Origin: Pieris napi
Lineage: Eukaryota > Arthropoda > Insecta > Lepidoptera > Pieridae
DNA: 64,000 bases
NCBI RefSeq assembly: GCF_905475465.1
Contig: NC_062238.1
Coordinates: 6,180,501-6,244,500, forward strand
Reading direction: 5' to 3'
In this document: positions 48,401 to 61,418 of the stretch, one piece after another
Layout: each line of letters begins with the position of its first letter
Position numbering within the stretch: position 1 is the first letter of the stretch
The notes under the pieces: model-generated
The model's database searches: none
Told to the model about the DNA's origin: nothing
What the model saw: only the letters and a program-made list of their open reading frames with translations
Translations under genes and position numbers: made by a program

Positions 48401-51400
48401 TAGTTTTAAAATGTCACAAGGTATTTTATTGTAACATTTCACACAGTACCCCATAAATGAATTTTGAACTTTGGCTAATCTGAAAGATGGTTGAGCTATT
48501 TTATCTTTATTTCTAGTACTAAAATTATGTCTTTCATTTATTTTACAAAAAAGATGTAGATTCTTTCTTACATACATAATATTTTCATAAATGAATTGGC
48601 AAGGTACTGTCATAATATTAATCTTTTTAAATAGTTCCCTGAGAGATTCGCAACGACGTAGATTATAAATGGCTCTGACCGCTCTCTTTTGCAAAATAAA
48701 AATGGATTCTATGTCAGCAGCCCGACCCCACAGTAAAATGCCGTAAGACATTATGCTGTGAAAGTAGCTAAAATAGACCAAACGCGCAGTTTCTACATTG
48801 GTTAAATATCTTATCTTTCTAACCGCATAAACGGCTGAGCTCAGCCGCCCCGCAAGAGATGTGATATGAGGTCCCCATTGTAACTTCTCGTCTAGCGTAA
48901 TGCCTAGGAAAACCGTTTGATTAATAAATTCCAGTTTTCCTTCATTCAACATTATGTCACATTCCTTACTTTTAACATTTGGCAACGTAAATCTAATACA
49001 TTTAGTTTTTTTATCATTCAGTGCCAAATTGTTTACCGTAAACCAATTTTGGACCCGAAGAATAGAGTTATTCACGTCGTCACGATTTTGTGACCGTCGA
49101 TCTACTTTAAAAATCAATGATGTGTCATCTGCAAATAACACCATCTTCGGTTTATTCTGAACTAATTGGGGTAAATCATTTATGTATACTAAAAAGAGGA
49201 ATGGACCCAATATTGAACCTTGAGGAACGCCCATTGTAATTTCAGACCCTAACGAGTTTATGCCGTTAACCTGAACTTTAACCTGTCTGTTTTTCAAGTA
49301 AGATCTTAGTAAGTCCAGAGCTTTGTTCTTAATCCCGTAGTGATTAAGTTTCAGCAGAAGAGTCTCATGGTCTACGCAATCGAACGCCTTCGAAAGGTCG
49401 CAAAAGATTCCAATGGCATCTTGTGCTTCCTCCCAAGCGTTAAAAATGTTCTTGATTAGGGAGACACCGGCGTCAGTTGTACAACGCCCTTTGGTGAAAC
49501 CGTACTGTTGTTCATGAAAGATGGAGTTTTTATTAAAGTGACATAACATTTGATTGAGCATTAACTTTTCAAACACCTTACTGAGAGCTGTCAGAATTGA
49601 CACAGGTCTATAATTATTGGGTTCTTTACTATCACCGGATTTGAACAACGGAACTACTTTACTGTGTTTCATGAGATCCGGAAAGACTCCTTGGTCTATG
49701 CTGGTGTTAAATATGAAAGCTAAATAAGGCGCAATAGTTTCGATGATAGAACTACAGACTTTTACAGACAATCCCCAAAGATCTTCTGTAGATTTAATTT
49801 TAAGATCTTTAAAAGCTTTTATAACAGCCTGGGGGTTTGTATATTGAAATCGAAACTCCGTAGGGCATGCCCTTACATTCTTCGTAAGTAACGCAAAAGA
49901 AAGTGCGGATGATGAACTTAAAGCTTCGGTAGTTTTAAAGGGAATATTGATAAAAAAGTTTTCAAATTCCTGAGCTATTTCTGCATTTGAGTTTATTGGG
50001 CCATGTGCAGTCTCTAAGTTAAATTCAGTATTACGCTGTTTTTTTCTACCAGTTTCATTATTTATTATTTGCCAGGTAGTTTTTATTTTGTCATCCGCTG
50101 ATTTTATTTTATTACTAATATACGTGTAAGTGCTTTAGCAATTTTGCACACACTTTTAAAAGTTTTTGAATATTTCGCAACATGCTGATGAAAGTTTGTA
50201 TTTTTTACATGTTGCCTTAGGCCATACAGTTCAAAAAGTTTATCCCTGCTCTTACGAATACCTGGAGTCGCCCAATCACTAAATAAGAACTTGGTGTAAA
50301 TACTTTTATATAACTTTATTTCGCTATCTTATATTATTGTTTAATGTGGACGGACTGGACAACGATAACTAACGAGCACGTAAGGTGAATGTAATGAAAG
50401 CGGATGTAGCCAGAGAGTTATATATATATAGTAGTATCTGCCTACAACTTTCAGTAAAAGGCGTGGTGTATAAATAATATAAAATTGATTAATTTAAAGA
50501 AAACACTTTTTTACCGGATTGAAGTTATGTATTATTATAAATTTACAATTATTTTACATAATTTTAATTTTATCCGACGTTTCGCGTGCTTTACAGCGTG
50601 CGTGGTCACGATGACTGAAGACAAAAGGTGTTGAATGTCAAAAAGTATCACAGCTGTAGAAAAAGTTGATTATCTGTATTTATTTCCCCGGAGTTGGTAT
50701 CGACCAAAAGATGGAGGGTTTTGGCTCACGGTGTCCTCTATTGATTAATTAATGTAATAAATATAGTATTGGTGAATGACACATTATTAAATTTTCCTTT
50801 TATGTTTTGGTACGTAGTGATTAATATCATTAACATTCATATAAAAAACAAGATTAAGCTTTATGCTTACAATTAATGCCGCGCTTATAGTATAAAACAA
50901 ATACTTTTAATCATTATTTTAACCACCGTTATCTTCCTCGTCTCATGAATCATCGGATTATTAGCTCAGAAATAACCGTATATAACTTGTGTCCATACAA
51001 AGATTTGTGTCAATATTATTAAGTCTCCTCAAGATTATACTACAACTTATTGTATCTTACTATATATATTCGCAAAATATATTGCTAAGCTCAAAACTCG
51101 AAGACGTTTGGACCAATTCGAGTACTATTTTTAATTTATTCCTACAAATATGAGGCAGGTTCTTATGGAGAGAAAATTGGAAAAATATATTTGAAAAATG
51201 TAGTTTTATTTAGTACTTAGGTTTTTATTCCAGAAAGGCGAAAATTCTGTTCGCGATATCGTAGCAAAATGTTTCATATTTTGGTATGTAACCACAATAA
51301 GGCATATTAAGGTGAAACGTTCGCGGGGGCAGCTAGTATCGAATAAAAATATAGCCGTATTCGTTCAGCAATTAAATTGTAACACTAACGAATGATCTTT

Positions 51401-54400
51401 CAAATTTTGAATGTAATAGTATTATTATATATATCCAGAGATACTTTCTTCAGGCAATATTTAGGGTCCTTCTTATAAACGTAGGTTAGGGACTTATAAC
51501 ACTATAAGTACGTATACTTACAGAGCGATTCAGTTTCACAGCCAGGATAGTATTGCTGTAACTGTAGTTACAAATCTCTGTTCCCTTTTTGTAGTGGCAA
51601 ACTATCAGCTTCCTGAAATTAAAAATTTAAACAATTTAAACTCATACGTTTTGCTATTGAATACTATATCTCCATCCCTTTCGTGATACTCACGTCACGT
51701 CATTTAATTTGTTTTTATCAAACCGCAAAAAGGCAGGCTTAGCAAAAACAAAGTCAAATTATATCAGTCAAAACTTAAAGGTATGAAAGGTGATTTTTTA
51801 ATTAAAAGGTTAAAACCAGTCTTTGTTCTGGCCATTGACCTTTATTATAATAAAAATTTGGGTAGATTTTTCGCATAAGTATTGTTAAAAACACGTCATC
51901 CAGTACGCGTCAAGCGCACAATAAAAGCAAAGTTCTATGCCAAGTTAGACTGCTTACATACGATGCATCTAATGACTTTTGTGACTAATGTAAATATGTA
52001 GATGTAAGAAATTACCTGAGCACTTAGCATTTCTCAGTAAATAAGCCTACTATGGCACGATCCTGTGATTACACTGAGCTATTAACTACGATCTATAAAC
52101 ATCAGCAATAGTTATCATAACTCTAATTAAATGATATTTGTATGGATTTCAAAAACACACTCTCACGTTCCTCAAGGTCACATTTATACATATTGAAAAT
52201 CTGTACAAACATGATATGAAAATGACGCGGTATTAATTTTAACACAATATAACGTGAATTACACAAAAACGTTTATTTAAAAAAATTAAATACATCGTCA
52301 AAACATTTCTTGTATAGAAAGTTAACAATATGATTAAAATGTTTACGACTCTTAAGTCAACGAACTATATTATCAGAAATTACGTCTTTTTCAGTAAACA
52401 ATTAAACTCGATAACAGCTGATTAATCCTATTTATATATGGTCATGATTTTATATCTCCTTACATTGTATTTAAAGATAACTTAAATAACGGAAAAGACT
52501 ACAGGGTACTATTATTATAGGTTCGTAATTTTAGTTTATTTTATAAACTAAAATTTAATTTGTAACACAAAAAAAAAACAAAAACCATTTTTCCTATTCA
52601 ATAGGTCTCTTGATTAAGATCCCTGGTGTAAAACAAGACAGCAATCATACAGCGCTATTATATATACTACTATAATTGGCCTAAGACGCATTATGGCCTA
52701 GATGAGTTTTTTTCGCAAATTTAATCGACAATCAAGATTAGAAATATACAGCTTACTTATGATCGGTCTACCCGTTCGGTCGAGCCCGAGGTCTAGCAGA
52801 TGAATAATATCTATGAGTAATTAGAACCGACTATAGCAGATAAGTTGGAAATATTTATGTTTATAAAAATCGTTGATACATGCGTGAACAATGCATGTAC
52901 ATACTGCGCTATACACGGGTATGACGAATGCTATCGTGCATCGTGATGCACGTGTAGTGACGTCCAAGCCACACCACGGGTCGAGGGTTATCGTCAGATT
53001 ACACACGTTTAAGTAAAGCGATACTCATATTAAACTAAATTATATTTAATTGTGTTATTTAAAAGGAAACTTAAAAGTCGTTGGTTGGTCGGTTGAGACT
53101 TCGGGATCTTACGCGCATTTCTAATCACTGATCAGCAATACCGTGTATTTTAACTTTTAATTTAATTCTAATTATTATACACCGTTACACACGATTTACT
53201 CACACTTCTTTAATATTTATCTTTAATATTATTATCATTATTTTTCTACTTGGTAGTTGGTATTATAATTATTTATTTTATTTTATTAGAGGCGCAAACT
53301 AGCTGCTGTGGTCTCTGGCAGAATGACCAGCGCTGTGGAACTTTTTGCTCCTCAGCATAATGCTGAGCCAGGGCCAATTACAACCACAGTACACACACAT
53401 TGCACACTAGAAACGAACCGAATGGCAAAAGAAAATTTCTTAATTTTAATTTCTAATTTTTATTTTTTGTGATGTCTTATTTTATTTTATGTTTTCTTTA
53501 AGTATTGTTATTTTGTGTGTTTATGTGTGTGTGTTTTTGTTTGTAATAAATGTTATGTCTATGTCTATGTCTATTCAAAACACTGCAATGTTGCAAATCA
53601 ACATTTTATCAGGAACTAAGTATTTTTGGTTTAAATGTGAGCCATTTCCGGGTAGATCATGAACGTCAACCGTTAAAACTTTTGTTTTGAAGTCTCCGTC
53701 CGTCTTGGGGCAATTCGATTTGAATAGGAAAAAACTTTAAAATATACTGTGATTTAAATACGTCCTTAGAGAAAATTCATGTATAGCGAAAGGTTTTCTG
53801 GTGTAATCACTTTTAGTTGTATAATGTTTAATAGTTTTATAATATTTTTAGTTAACATTTAGTATATGTATGCTGTAAATAAATCAATAAATCACAAACG
53901 TTAAGCATCAATGGCTTTGATATATTGTAAGAGACATGCGTGGCCTCATCTACTGATAGCAGACGAGGAATACTGGATTATTTATTTACATGTCTAATTT
54001 ACGCGAGTATTACACATTTAAAACTTCATTAACGAAAACGCTTTAAAGCACTCCAAACATCGACTTAAGAGAATAATGTAATAGTCCCATTTATGTCCTG
54101 TTGGACATTGGTATTTATTAATTAGTATTATTATACTTTCATTACAATTCAATTTTAATTAAATGCAAATCAAAAACTTTTAATTAAATGCAACAGTTTA
54201 AACAAAAAATGCACTAAGACTATGTTACAATATTGTATTAAATTCCAAATTCGTGTATTAATGACACAATTTGCTACGTATAAGCCTTGTCAGTTGACAA
54301 TGATTACAGAATAACATTTGAAGGATGCAAATCGATTTTGACGTATCCAGTTAACGATAACCTCACCGCTCCTTTACATCCGTTTGCTGTTGACCTAGTT

Positions 54401-57400
54401 TCGTCTATTTTTATACGAATGCCTTGAATCCTTATAATAATATCAAATTACGGAACAGTTCCGTTTGCGAAAGCTCTCTGTTAAAATAGAATTTACGTTT
54501 ACCGAAGCACGACTTCGTCATTTAGGGCAATAAATAGCAATGGTTTTCCAATATACACGGATAAAAACAGTAGCGTACCGCTATACTGGGCCAACGGCCA
54601 AGGCCAACGTCTCCTTGCGCGCTGCAGCCCCCATCAAGAGCTACAAGTTCGACCCCGTACCGCCCTGTATTAGCAGGGCGCGAGCCAAAATTCCACCCGA
54701 AGGGGGCATTGCCCCGAACGGGCCTAAACACACCCCTCTAGAGGGAGTGTGTAGTAATATCCATGACAGATAGTCTGGGCCACAGATTTCTGTATTTGTT
54801 TCGTTTTGATCATTTTTTAAAAGGTGGTCAGCCTTCTGTGGCAGACACAAGCCGTCGACTCTTATATCTGAGCCATGGTTGCTCACGATATTTTTTTCAT
54901 CGTCGACCAAGTTTTAAAGAACGCAATATGCGCACATACTTCCATTGGTGCACAGCCAGGGTACGAACCTACGACCTCAGGCATTGCACGCTCAAGGCTA
55001 AACAAACACTGCTCTTCTAATATGGATCAACTAAGTGAAATTTTGTATTAAAATAAAATTAGTTTTCCTAATAAAAATAAATCTTACTATTGTATAGGAT
55101 GCTTTAAAATTGTAGCTTATACGTAATAATATCTGTCCCCAAGACAAAAACGACTATAGTTTATGTGTTGTTATTGAATGTATTTAATAGTTTATACTAA
55201 AAATAAACAAAGCAAATCTCAATATTCGTGCATATTCCTTTCTTAATAAAACCTTGGACGTAGTCACGCTAAGTGTTATTCGTATAACATACGATATATC
55301 ACTGCCCTTGCCAATATAAATGAATGATTTGTTAACGGTTTTTCAGTGTTATGACTTCCACGGCTATCATTTAGATAGAGATAGAGCAGTTCGTTTACTT
55401 CCTTCCTTTTGTTCTGGATAAAAACTTTTAATTATCACTTAAGTTTAATGAAAATTTAACGACAACTAGTTGAAATTTATCAATTACATATTTTTCCTTC
55501 CTTTCAAATTGTAAAAACAATTGTGCCACTAAATCGATGAAAATGTACGTAACGTATAACATTCCAATTAAGTGTTAATTTTACATTAACACATGGACCG
55601 AGTTAGTTACAAACATTAAGCTAAACGTTAGGCAATCTATACAACAGAATTTAAGTTGTTTAGTTTTATAATGAGAACTTGTTCTATGAGAATTACTTTT
55701 CATAATAACACTGTCCATCGCCATAAACGCTTAGAATTCTTAATTGTTACAAATTATAGGCGCAATCATAATCCATGTATGCTCTACAAATTTAAATTTT
55801 ACAGAGACAAAACATTGACAAGTCGGTTATCAAACAAAAACGGGCACATCATTTCCTTGAGAAAAATTCCATCGAAAATAGCCTCGTCCCTTCTTCTTAT
55901 TTCAATACTTTAAGGTTACATTCATTTTTTGACGCAGATGACGATATATCATGCCAGACGGGATGCGATAAGGCTCGGTCCATCTACGAGCGAGACGGTG
56001 GCGCCATAGGTCGGTCACATAGGCTGAGCCTTAGAAAAGTAACCCCTAATACGCAATAATATTGAGACTATGAAATTACTCGTACCAATTAAATAAAAAT
56101 AATAATAAAAATTGATAATTTATCGTAACAATACAAGCCGTTATCTCACATTAAAACAACGCACACACAATCCGTAAGGTCATACAGCAACGCTTCCTCG
56201 TTACTTTATATCTTAATTTAAATAAAATAGTGTTAGGTATTTCTAAATTTAATTTTGTTATGTTAACTGTTAACAAGACTCAACAGTTCTTTATAAAATG
56301 TAAGCTGTTTGACTTGGAATTATTATATGTACTAACTAATACTGTTAGATATTAAAAACTTAAAAGACCGTTTCCATTCCCATTTTTTCTACTGAGTATT
56401 AGTATTATTACATTCTTTTTTTGCGACTGACGCGCAAACTAGCTGCTGTGGTCTCTGGCAGAATGACCAGCGCTGTGGAACTGTCTGCTCCTGAGCATAA
56501 TGCTGAGCCAGGGCCAATTACAACCACACACGCATTGCACACTTGAAACGAACCGAAAGGGAAAAGGGATTTTTTTTTTGTTATTTCTCATTATATTTTT
56601 TTTTCTTTGATTATTGTTATTATGTGTGTGTGTTTTTGTTAGTAATAAATGTTGCATTACAAGTTGCTCGTCCATTCTTAGTTTAATCTTCTCTTTGGAA
56701 TAATAAAGCACTTTCTACAAACAATTAATTAATCAAGGATTTTTTTTAACAATATTTTATTGGTGTTTTAATATTGGTACATACAAAGACTTGTATATTG
56801 TTATCAAGCTTAGGCTTACTGAAATACTATTTTAAATACGCAATAGGCTAATCAATAAACAACAAATTTTTGACATTTTAAACAAAACAAACCTTCAATA
56901 CGTCATAATCACGCATAATATAGTTAAACCGATAATATTTTTCTGAAATTTCGCAAGATATCAAGGAGCTATAAGACGATTATGATTGTACGGTACGTTT
57001 ATTTAGGGCAATTGAATGTCTCGGTCAAGTTCGAGCATTGTTTACTTTGTAACTTAAACAAAGTGTTTCAATGTTTTTACTCTAGGATCGTTGCATACCA
57101 AGTATACAATCAGATCCCGCAAATCTTAATGACAGAGGCTTTAATGGGTGCTGAGTACCTACCAGGGCCGCTAAAGTGGCGACTAATTGAACTTCAGCAA
57201 AAAAGAAGAGTGGCAAGCTATATCAAGTTTAGGACAACGCGTAGGATCCGAGATGAGTTAAAAAAGCAGACCAAAGATTATGGCGAGTAGATCTCTTAGA
57301 GACAAAAGCCATGACTCATAAGGGCTTGCAGAGTCATTGGATTAACGGACTGTCGCTCCTTTGGTGGTACTTTTGTTAGAAAGCTAAACTAAAAATCATT

Positions 57401-60400
57401 AATTCTACGAATTTCCTACCAAGTTTTTTTTCCGTTCAATGAACCATATTCAATTTGAAACCAGTTTCTTCTATTTAAATCATAAATAAACAAGAAACTT
57501 TATTTAAATAGGCGTCCGAATATTGTATTAAAATTTACTAAAATTAAAATAATAAAATTTACAGTGTGAAAATTAATACGATTTTTTAATTCTCTCAACT
57601 CGTAACTAACTCGTATGCCTTCAGATTACTTATAACACAAATTACTAGCAAATAGATATATTTAAGGTTACTAAAAAATGCTTAAAAAACTAACAAAAAA
57701 ACTCTGATATCCTTTAATAGATATAATGGCATTTAATTTATATTTTTAAGTAGGTAATAATTGTTAACTGTGTTTTATGTTTATGTTTAAATGTGTATTC
57801 TGTTTTTGGCTTTTGTGCAAAATGTAATTGTTTTGATATTGTGTAGTGATTAGCTGTAGGAATACTGATAAGAAAATAAATAAATGACGAATCCATATTA
57901 TTGATATTGCCTTGGGGGTGAAGCCGGAAGCTAGTAATTAATGATCCCACGTAAATTTTGTGGCCACAAAGTCCTTGGGTAATGAGTGAGCATAGATTTG
58001 TGGACAATATCGTAGTCTCTATTGGCCATTGGGCTATATAGAGAATGCGATCATACTAAATTTCAAAACATGAACTTCTGAAAATTCCCTTAACATAGTT
58101 TATTAAGGAAAATTTTATAACGATTGTGTCGTAGTTATGAACTAAATTTCGTAAAGTATGTACTGGCAGGGATTTAGTTACAATTCATGAACAGCCGACT
58201 TGACAAATGCAGGCTTATAAATGCCGCATCATTATCATATCTAACGTTTTGCAGCACAATATGTATATTGTATAATTAATATCTAAAGTTATGATAGTAA
58301 TTAAATAGTAACTTATGATAGTTTTTATCATATTATATTGTATGTTCATATCATCATATCTCATGAGAGCGCTTAAATATAGTTATTTAAAACTAGTCAA
58401 TATGCAAACAACATTGACATTATAAAAACTATTTTAATTTCCGCAATTGTTTTAACATATACGTGTTACATTAATGTTACATTACATTAATTCCTCATCG
58501 CCTCTGTGCTTTATTGGTTAACAGACATGGCGATACCGGTGATATTGGGTTCGATTCCCAGAACAGCAAAAACAAATCGGTTTATAAGCAACGTTGGTAG
58601 ATGATTTACTTGTCTTAAATATCAATGAAACGCGTAGAAATGCTTATCCATTGCCTCACTGGGACCTTGGGACTTCAAACTATGTATATTATTGTTTAAT
58701 AATATACTTTCTAAGTACTGGAATACTTTGATAAGAAATCGCAGTATATCACTCTATCTCTTTAAGATAAACCTCATATAAAATGAAATGACATTAAAAT
58801 AAGAAACAAAAGAACCCATTCGAAGCTTTTTTGCAAAGCGTTATATGTATTTACCGATATATGTATGAAATTTATGTTCTGAAAATTAACTATAGTCACC
58901 ACTCACTAGTCACTATTTATATCGTAGTAAAGGTCGCAATGTCAAACACTCGCCAAACACGAAACATTTAAATTTCTTAATGTAAGCGTAAAACAAGATC
59001 ACACGTCATATGACGTCGTAATTCTCGAACTTATATTCTGTAATTCACAGCTGTTAAAATTGAAACATATTTTATTTAGTTTTACATAATATTCAAAACC
59101 TAAAGTATAAATTCGTAAAGACGTTGAATATTTCATTTCTATGCGGGATCTCGACTTACGATACTTATGCGTAGTCACTTTTAGTACGTAAAATGATTGA
59201 TATTTTGGATATAAATCAGGTGTAAATAGTCATTAGTTAATATATATTGTTCTTAATAATGTTACCTGTATCTAAGTCATATCATTACTGATAAAAAAAA
59301 ACATTGTATCTAAATCGTTAGCGAGTTGTAATTTCTTCATATTACATAAAAATAGAACGAAAAGTAGTGTAATTATGTAATTGATTAGATAAATTCGTAA
59401 TAATACAAGTAAAAATATAAGTTTGTTGAACACAAGGGTTGCTAATTGCTATGGAAACTATTATTATTGTGTGATCAAATATCATTGCAAAATGTTGTGT
59501 AAGATTATATGAGATTTTTTTACTTAATTCACTGTTATAGTTTTTATTAGCTCTTTACTGACCCTGAGTGTTGCTTCTATACCAAAAATATTAATGTAAA
59601 AAATAATAGTTCTACATATGTATACCTACTTAAATTGCTGCAGAAAAGTTATTGTTTAATTTTAGCATATATGTATTTAACATGTTTGTTTTAAGTCTGA
59701 TACATTCTTTAATAAGTATATCATGATACATAATATCAGACTACTAGACAAATCGCTAGAATATAAAATAGTAACTAATACCACAAGTCATAGAACATCA
59801 TTTGTATAATTTCATTCAAAACTTAATTTATTATTCATGATAATTACCATTTAAGGACCGATACAATTAAGATAATTGTGAAGTAAGAGTGATTATGTAC
59901 CACATAATATAAATATTTTCGTTATGTTTGTAGTAATATTTTGTTAAATAAAACATTGTTAAAAATATATGTATAAGATTTACTTTTACAATTTGTAGCT
60001 AATATAATAATTTATTGCATAACAAATGACCAGTTAAGTTTTAGCACTGATACAACAGAGGATAATTACCTTGGAGCAGATACTGTGACAATAGCGACCA
60101 GGGAACTGCTGAACAGTCTGTCAACAAGACATGTTTCCTGTCCAGAGCGGCTTCCATAAATCTCTTCAATGCCATCGTCAGGTGTTAATGAAAATAGGTG
60201 GTATCCACTACTGCTGCCTGCTACTAGTGATCTGGAAGTAAAAACATTAAATGTTGATAAAATTATACATAGCTTATGTTACTTACAAAAACCTAAGCTT
60301 TTTACTTGGTTTATTTTACTGATTGATTTGATAAATTATTATTTAAGCCTTAGTAGCAGTATTATTAAGAACTTCACTAAACTAAAAAGAGAAAGTTGAG

Positions 60401-61418
60401 ACAAATATTCTGACATTTTATCTAATTTAATAATTATTACAATTAACATATTTTAAACATTAAGCACATACACAATACTTTACTAATGTCTATAGTTATT
60501 TTATTTGTACTTCCATACCAAATAGATAATGAATTGAAACAATTATTTATTTATTTAATTTGTCTATAGTTACATTATAACAGCTATATTGGTTGAAAAG
60601 CTTAATCTTAAAAAAAATACCACATTGGCAATCTATAAAAAAAAAGTAAATGAACTGGACCATTTAATCACTATAAAACACAATAGACTAGTCCTGTCAC
60701 AAAAGCCTTTGCACGAAATAAAAAAAGTGCAGGTAAGAATTACCCTAATAATTTATATGCCATATCCTTTGTTAAACACAATAAAAAAAAAAACAAAAGA
60801 GAAAATACCACATTCTAACAAACAAGCAACACTTCAAAAAGCAATTTTATAATGCTTAAGTGCATTTTAATGTAAACACAACAGTACAATCTTATCCATA
60901 TTATATGTAAGTTGTTAAGAGTATCAGTCCTGTTGAATAAGGAAAAGCCCACACCATAACAAATGTCAGCTGTTTAGAATGCAAACTAACAATAGCGATA
61001 TAACAGAGGTCACATAGACAAGGTTGTGGATATGTCGAAGACTCTCTCAAAAATCGTATTCATTGTTTACTATGAGTTCTATATAGTTACGAAAACATTG
61101 GCAATGACATATTGCATCATCGCCCAGTCTGGCTAACTGCGTTTTTAACTAAACCATCGTAAACGTGACCCTTTCGCGGTTTAGCAATTACCAAACCCGA
61201 GAGCAGCCTTGACGTTCATTATTGTATCATAAATACACATTTATCTATGTATATAACGTTCCTTATAAAATAAGTAATGTATTTAATATATTCCTAGGTC
61301 TATTTATCACACTTTATGTAATAGAAATATAAAATACTTACGTGCAATCCTGGTTAAATTGTACAAATATTCCACCTGCATTTGGTCCCTCTGAGCTGTT
61401 ACCTCCTCCCAAACTCAT
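39460..61418 (-). CDS. Atg18: Atg18 / WIPI2-type PROPPIN, autophagy phosphoinositide effector
   Basis: Exons: 61342-61418, 60070-60231, 51522-51612, 47237-47431, 46534-46784, 44788-45000, 43930-44069 and 42604-42663, all phase-consistent, then alternative ends. The seven-bladed WD propeller follows WIPI2 closely (GTEICNYSYSNTILAVKLNR; ESLHIHNIRDMKILHTIRDT; SSNTETVHVF; LDPTEGGEC). The lipid-binding FRRG motif is at residues 224-227, which in this family binds PI3P and PI(3,5)P2 at phagophores and endosomes. Ending A: exon 40824-40858 gives VTGEVQVPAGDDE and TAA (407 aa in all). Ending B: exon 39460-39654 (ends FPPMRATTDTSATE), like the PPMxxxTD tail of WIPI2; it joins in phase 0, for example from an internal CAG|GTGCCG donor in exon 40824-40858. 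A read-through of exon 43930-44069 would instead stop at 43829. Introns are large and full of repeats. The gene is certain; the 3' splicing is not. Confidence 0.92.
41872..42373. mobile_element. Pogo/Tigger-like element with TA duplication
   Basis: Left end CAGCGTAAACTCTATATAAC and right end (complement) CAGTGTAAAGCCTATATAAC, each next to TA, bound about 500 bp. Subterminal 'cgacaat' motifs are also inverted. A 63-codon frame inside (minus, 42022-42213) is not recognisable. It lies in the 3' part of Atg18. Confidence 0.65.
45318..46337 (+). mobile_element. 5'-truncated RTE-type LINE, recent insertion
   Basis: 303 open codons (45318-46229) give the C-terminal half of an RTE reverse transcriptase: RQGDPLSPKLF, the catalytic FADD motif in HLRFADDLVIIS, VYLGQIIS, and the tail domain KWRWTGHMTRD with GRPTKRWADDI. 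A short 3' UTR ends in (TTA)n. Duplicated target ATGTTCTAATRTAAT at 45303-45317 and 46338-46352 (one mismatch) marks target-primed insertion. The endonuclease and N-terminal RT are absent, so it is not autonomous. It sits in the Atg18 intron between exons 46534 and 45000, antisense to the gene. Confidence 0.93.
47819..50310 (-). mobile_element. CR1/Jockey-like LINE, 5'-truncated
   Basis: The main frame (48284-49771 from a TTG codon, open further upstream to about 50125) encodes a reverse transcriptase: NNYRPVSILTALSKVFEKL, EQQYGFTKGRCTTDAG, DLSKAFDCVDHETLL, MGVPQGSILGP and the catalytic VLFADDTSL. Upstream, 50130-50300 continues the protein in another frame (FSDWATPGIRKSRDKLFELY), so one frameshift lies near 50128. 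The 3' UTR ends in GACTTTGACTTTGACT, typical of CR1-like lepidopteran elements. The endonuclease is missing. It lies in the Atg18 intron between exons 51522 and 47431, in the gene's orientation. Confidence 0.9.
53293..53576 (+). mobile_element. 3' tail of a non-LTR retrotransposon, copy 2
   Basis: Starts GCGCAAACTAGCTGCTGTGG, continues through CAGCGCTGTGGAACT and ends AATAAATGTTATGTCTATGT with ATGTCT repeats. The same sequence is at 56432-56655 and, inverted, at 33369-33562. Copies differ mainly in the A/T-rich part. No RT is retained. Confidence 0.7.
54540..54780. other. GC-rich island with three dyads
   Basis: A locally GC-rich stretch inside an AT-rich Atg18 intron. Consecutive inverted repeats: CGCCCTG/CAGGGCG (54661-54680), GGGGCATTGCCCC (54703-54715) and a near-perfect 23-bp dyad centred on TCTAGA (54729-54751). 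Both strands have frames of 70-90 codons with no recognisable product. Probably a fragment of a GC-rich mobile element or a structured RNA. Confidence 0.45.
54836..55012 (-). mobile_element. Degenerate SINE, second family
   Basis: GGTCGTAGGTTCGTACCCTG (minus strand) is a decayed B box, followed by the 'caccaatggaagtatg' segment as in the SINE at 37564-37760. Its 3' part is poorly conserved. Confidence 0.5.
56432..56655 (+). mobile_element. 3' tail of a non-LTR retrotransposon, copy 3
   Basis: Nearly identical to the 5' part of 53293-53576 (CTAGCTGCTGTGGTCTCTGG), diverging in the T-rich part and ending 'agtaataaatgttg'. Lies in the Atg18 intron between exons 60070 and 51612. Confidence 0.7.
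57076..57290 (+). other. Unrecognised conserved-looking frame (about 67 codons)
   Basis: After an acceptor-like 'tttttactctag', a frame reads IVAYQVYNQIPQILMTEALM, then LPGPLKWRLIELQQKRRVA, a basic helix and TAG at 57288. Base composition is less AT-rich than the flanks, as in coding sequence. I do not know the family; it could be a pseudo-exon, a retrogene fragment or a mobile-element remnant. It is antisense to Atg18. Confidence 0.25.
58498..58690 (+). mobile_element. tRNA-derived SINE, third family
   Basis: GCCTCTGTGCTTTATTGGTT (A-box-like) and ATTGGGTTCGATTCCCAGAA (B box) form a tRNA-like head, followed by an unrelated body. The ends of the head do not form a clean acceptor stem, so it is not a tRNA gene. 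Confidence 0.6.

Noticed and set aside
54641..54910. Minus-strand frame of 89 codons as a gene
   Set aside because: No homology, runs through a degenerate SINE and dyads; opposite strand is equally open because of GC content.
60589..60852. Lysine-rich frame as an Atg18-overlapping gene
   Set aside because: Low-complexity A-rich intronic sequence without splice sites or recognisable motif.
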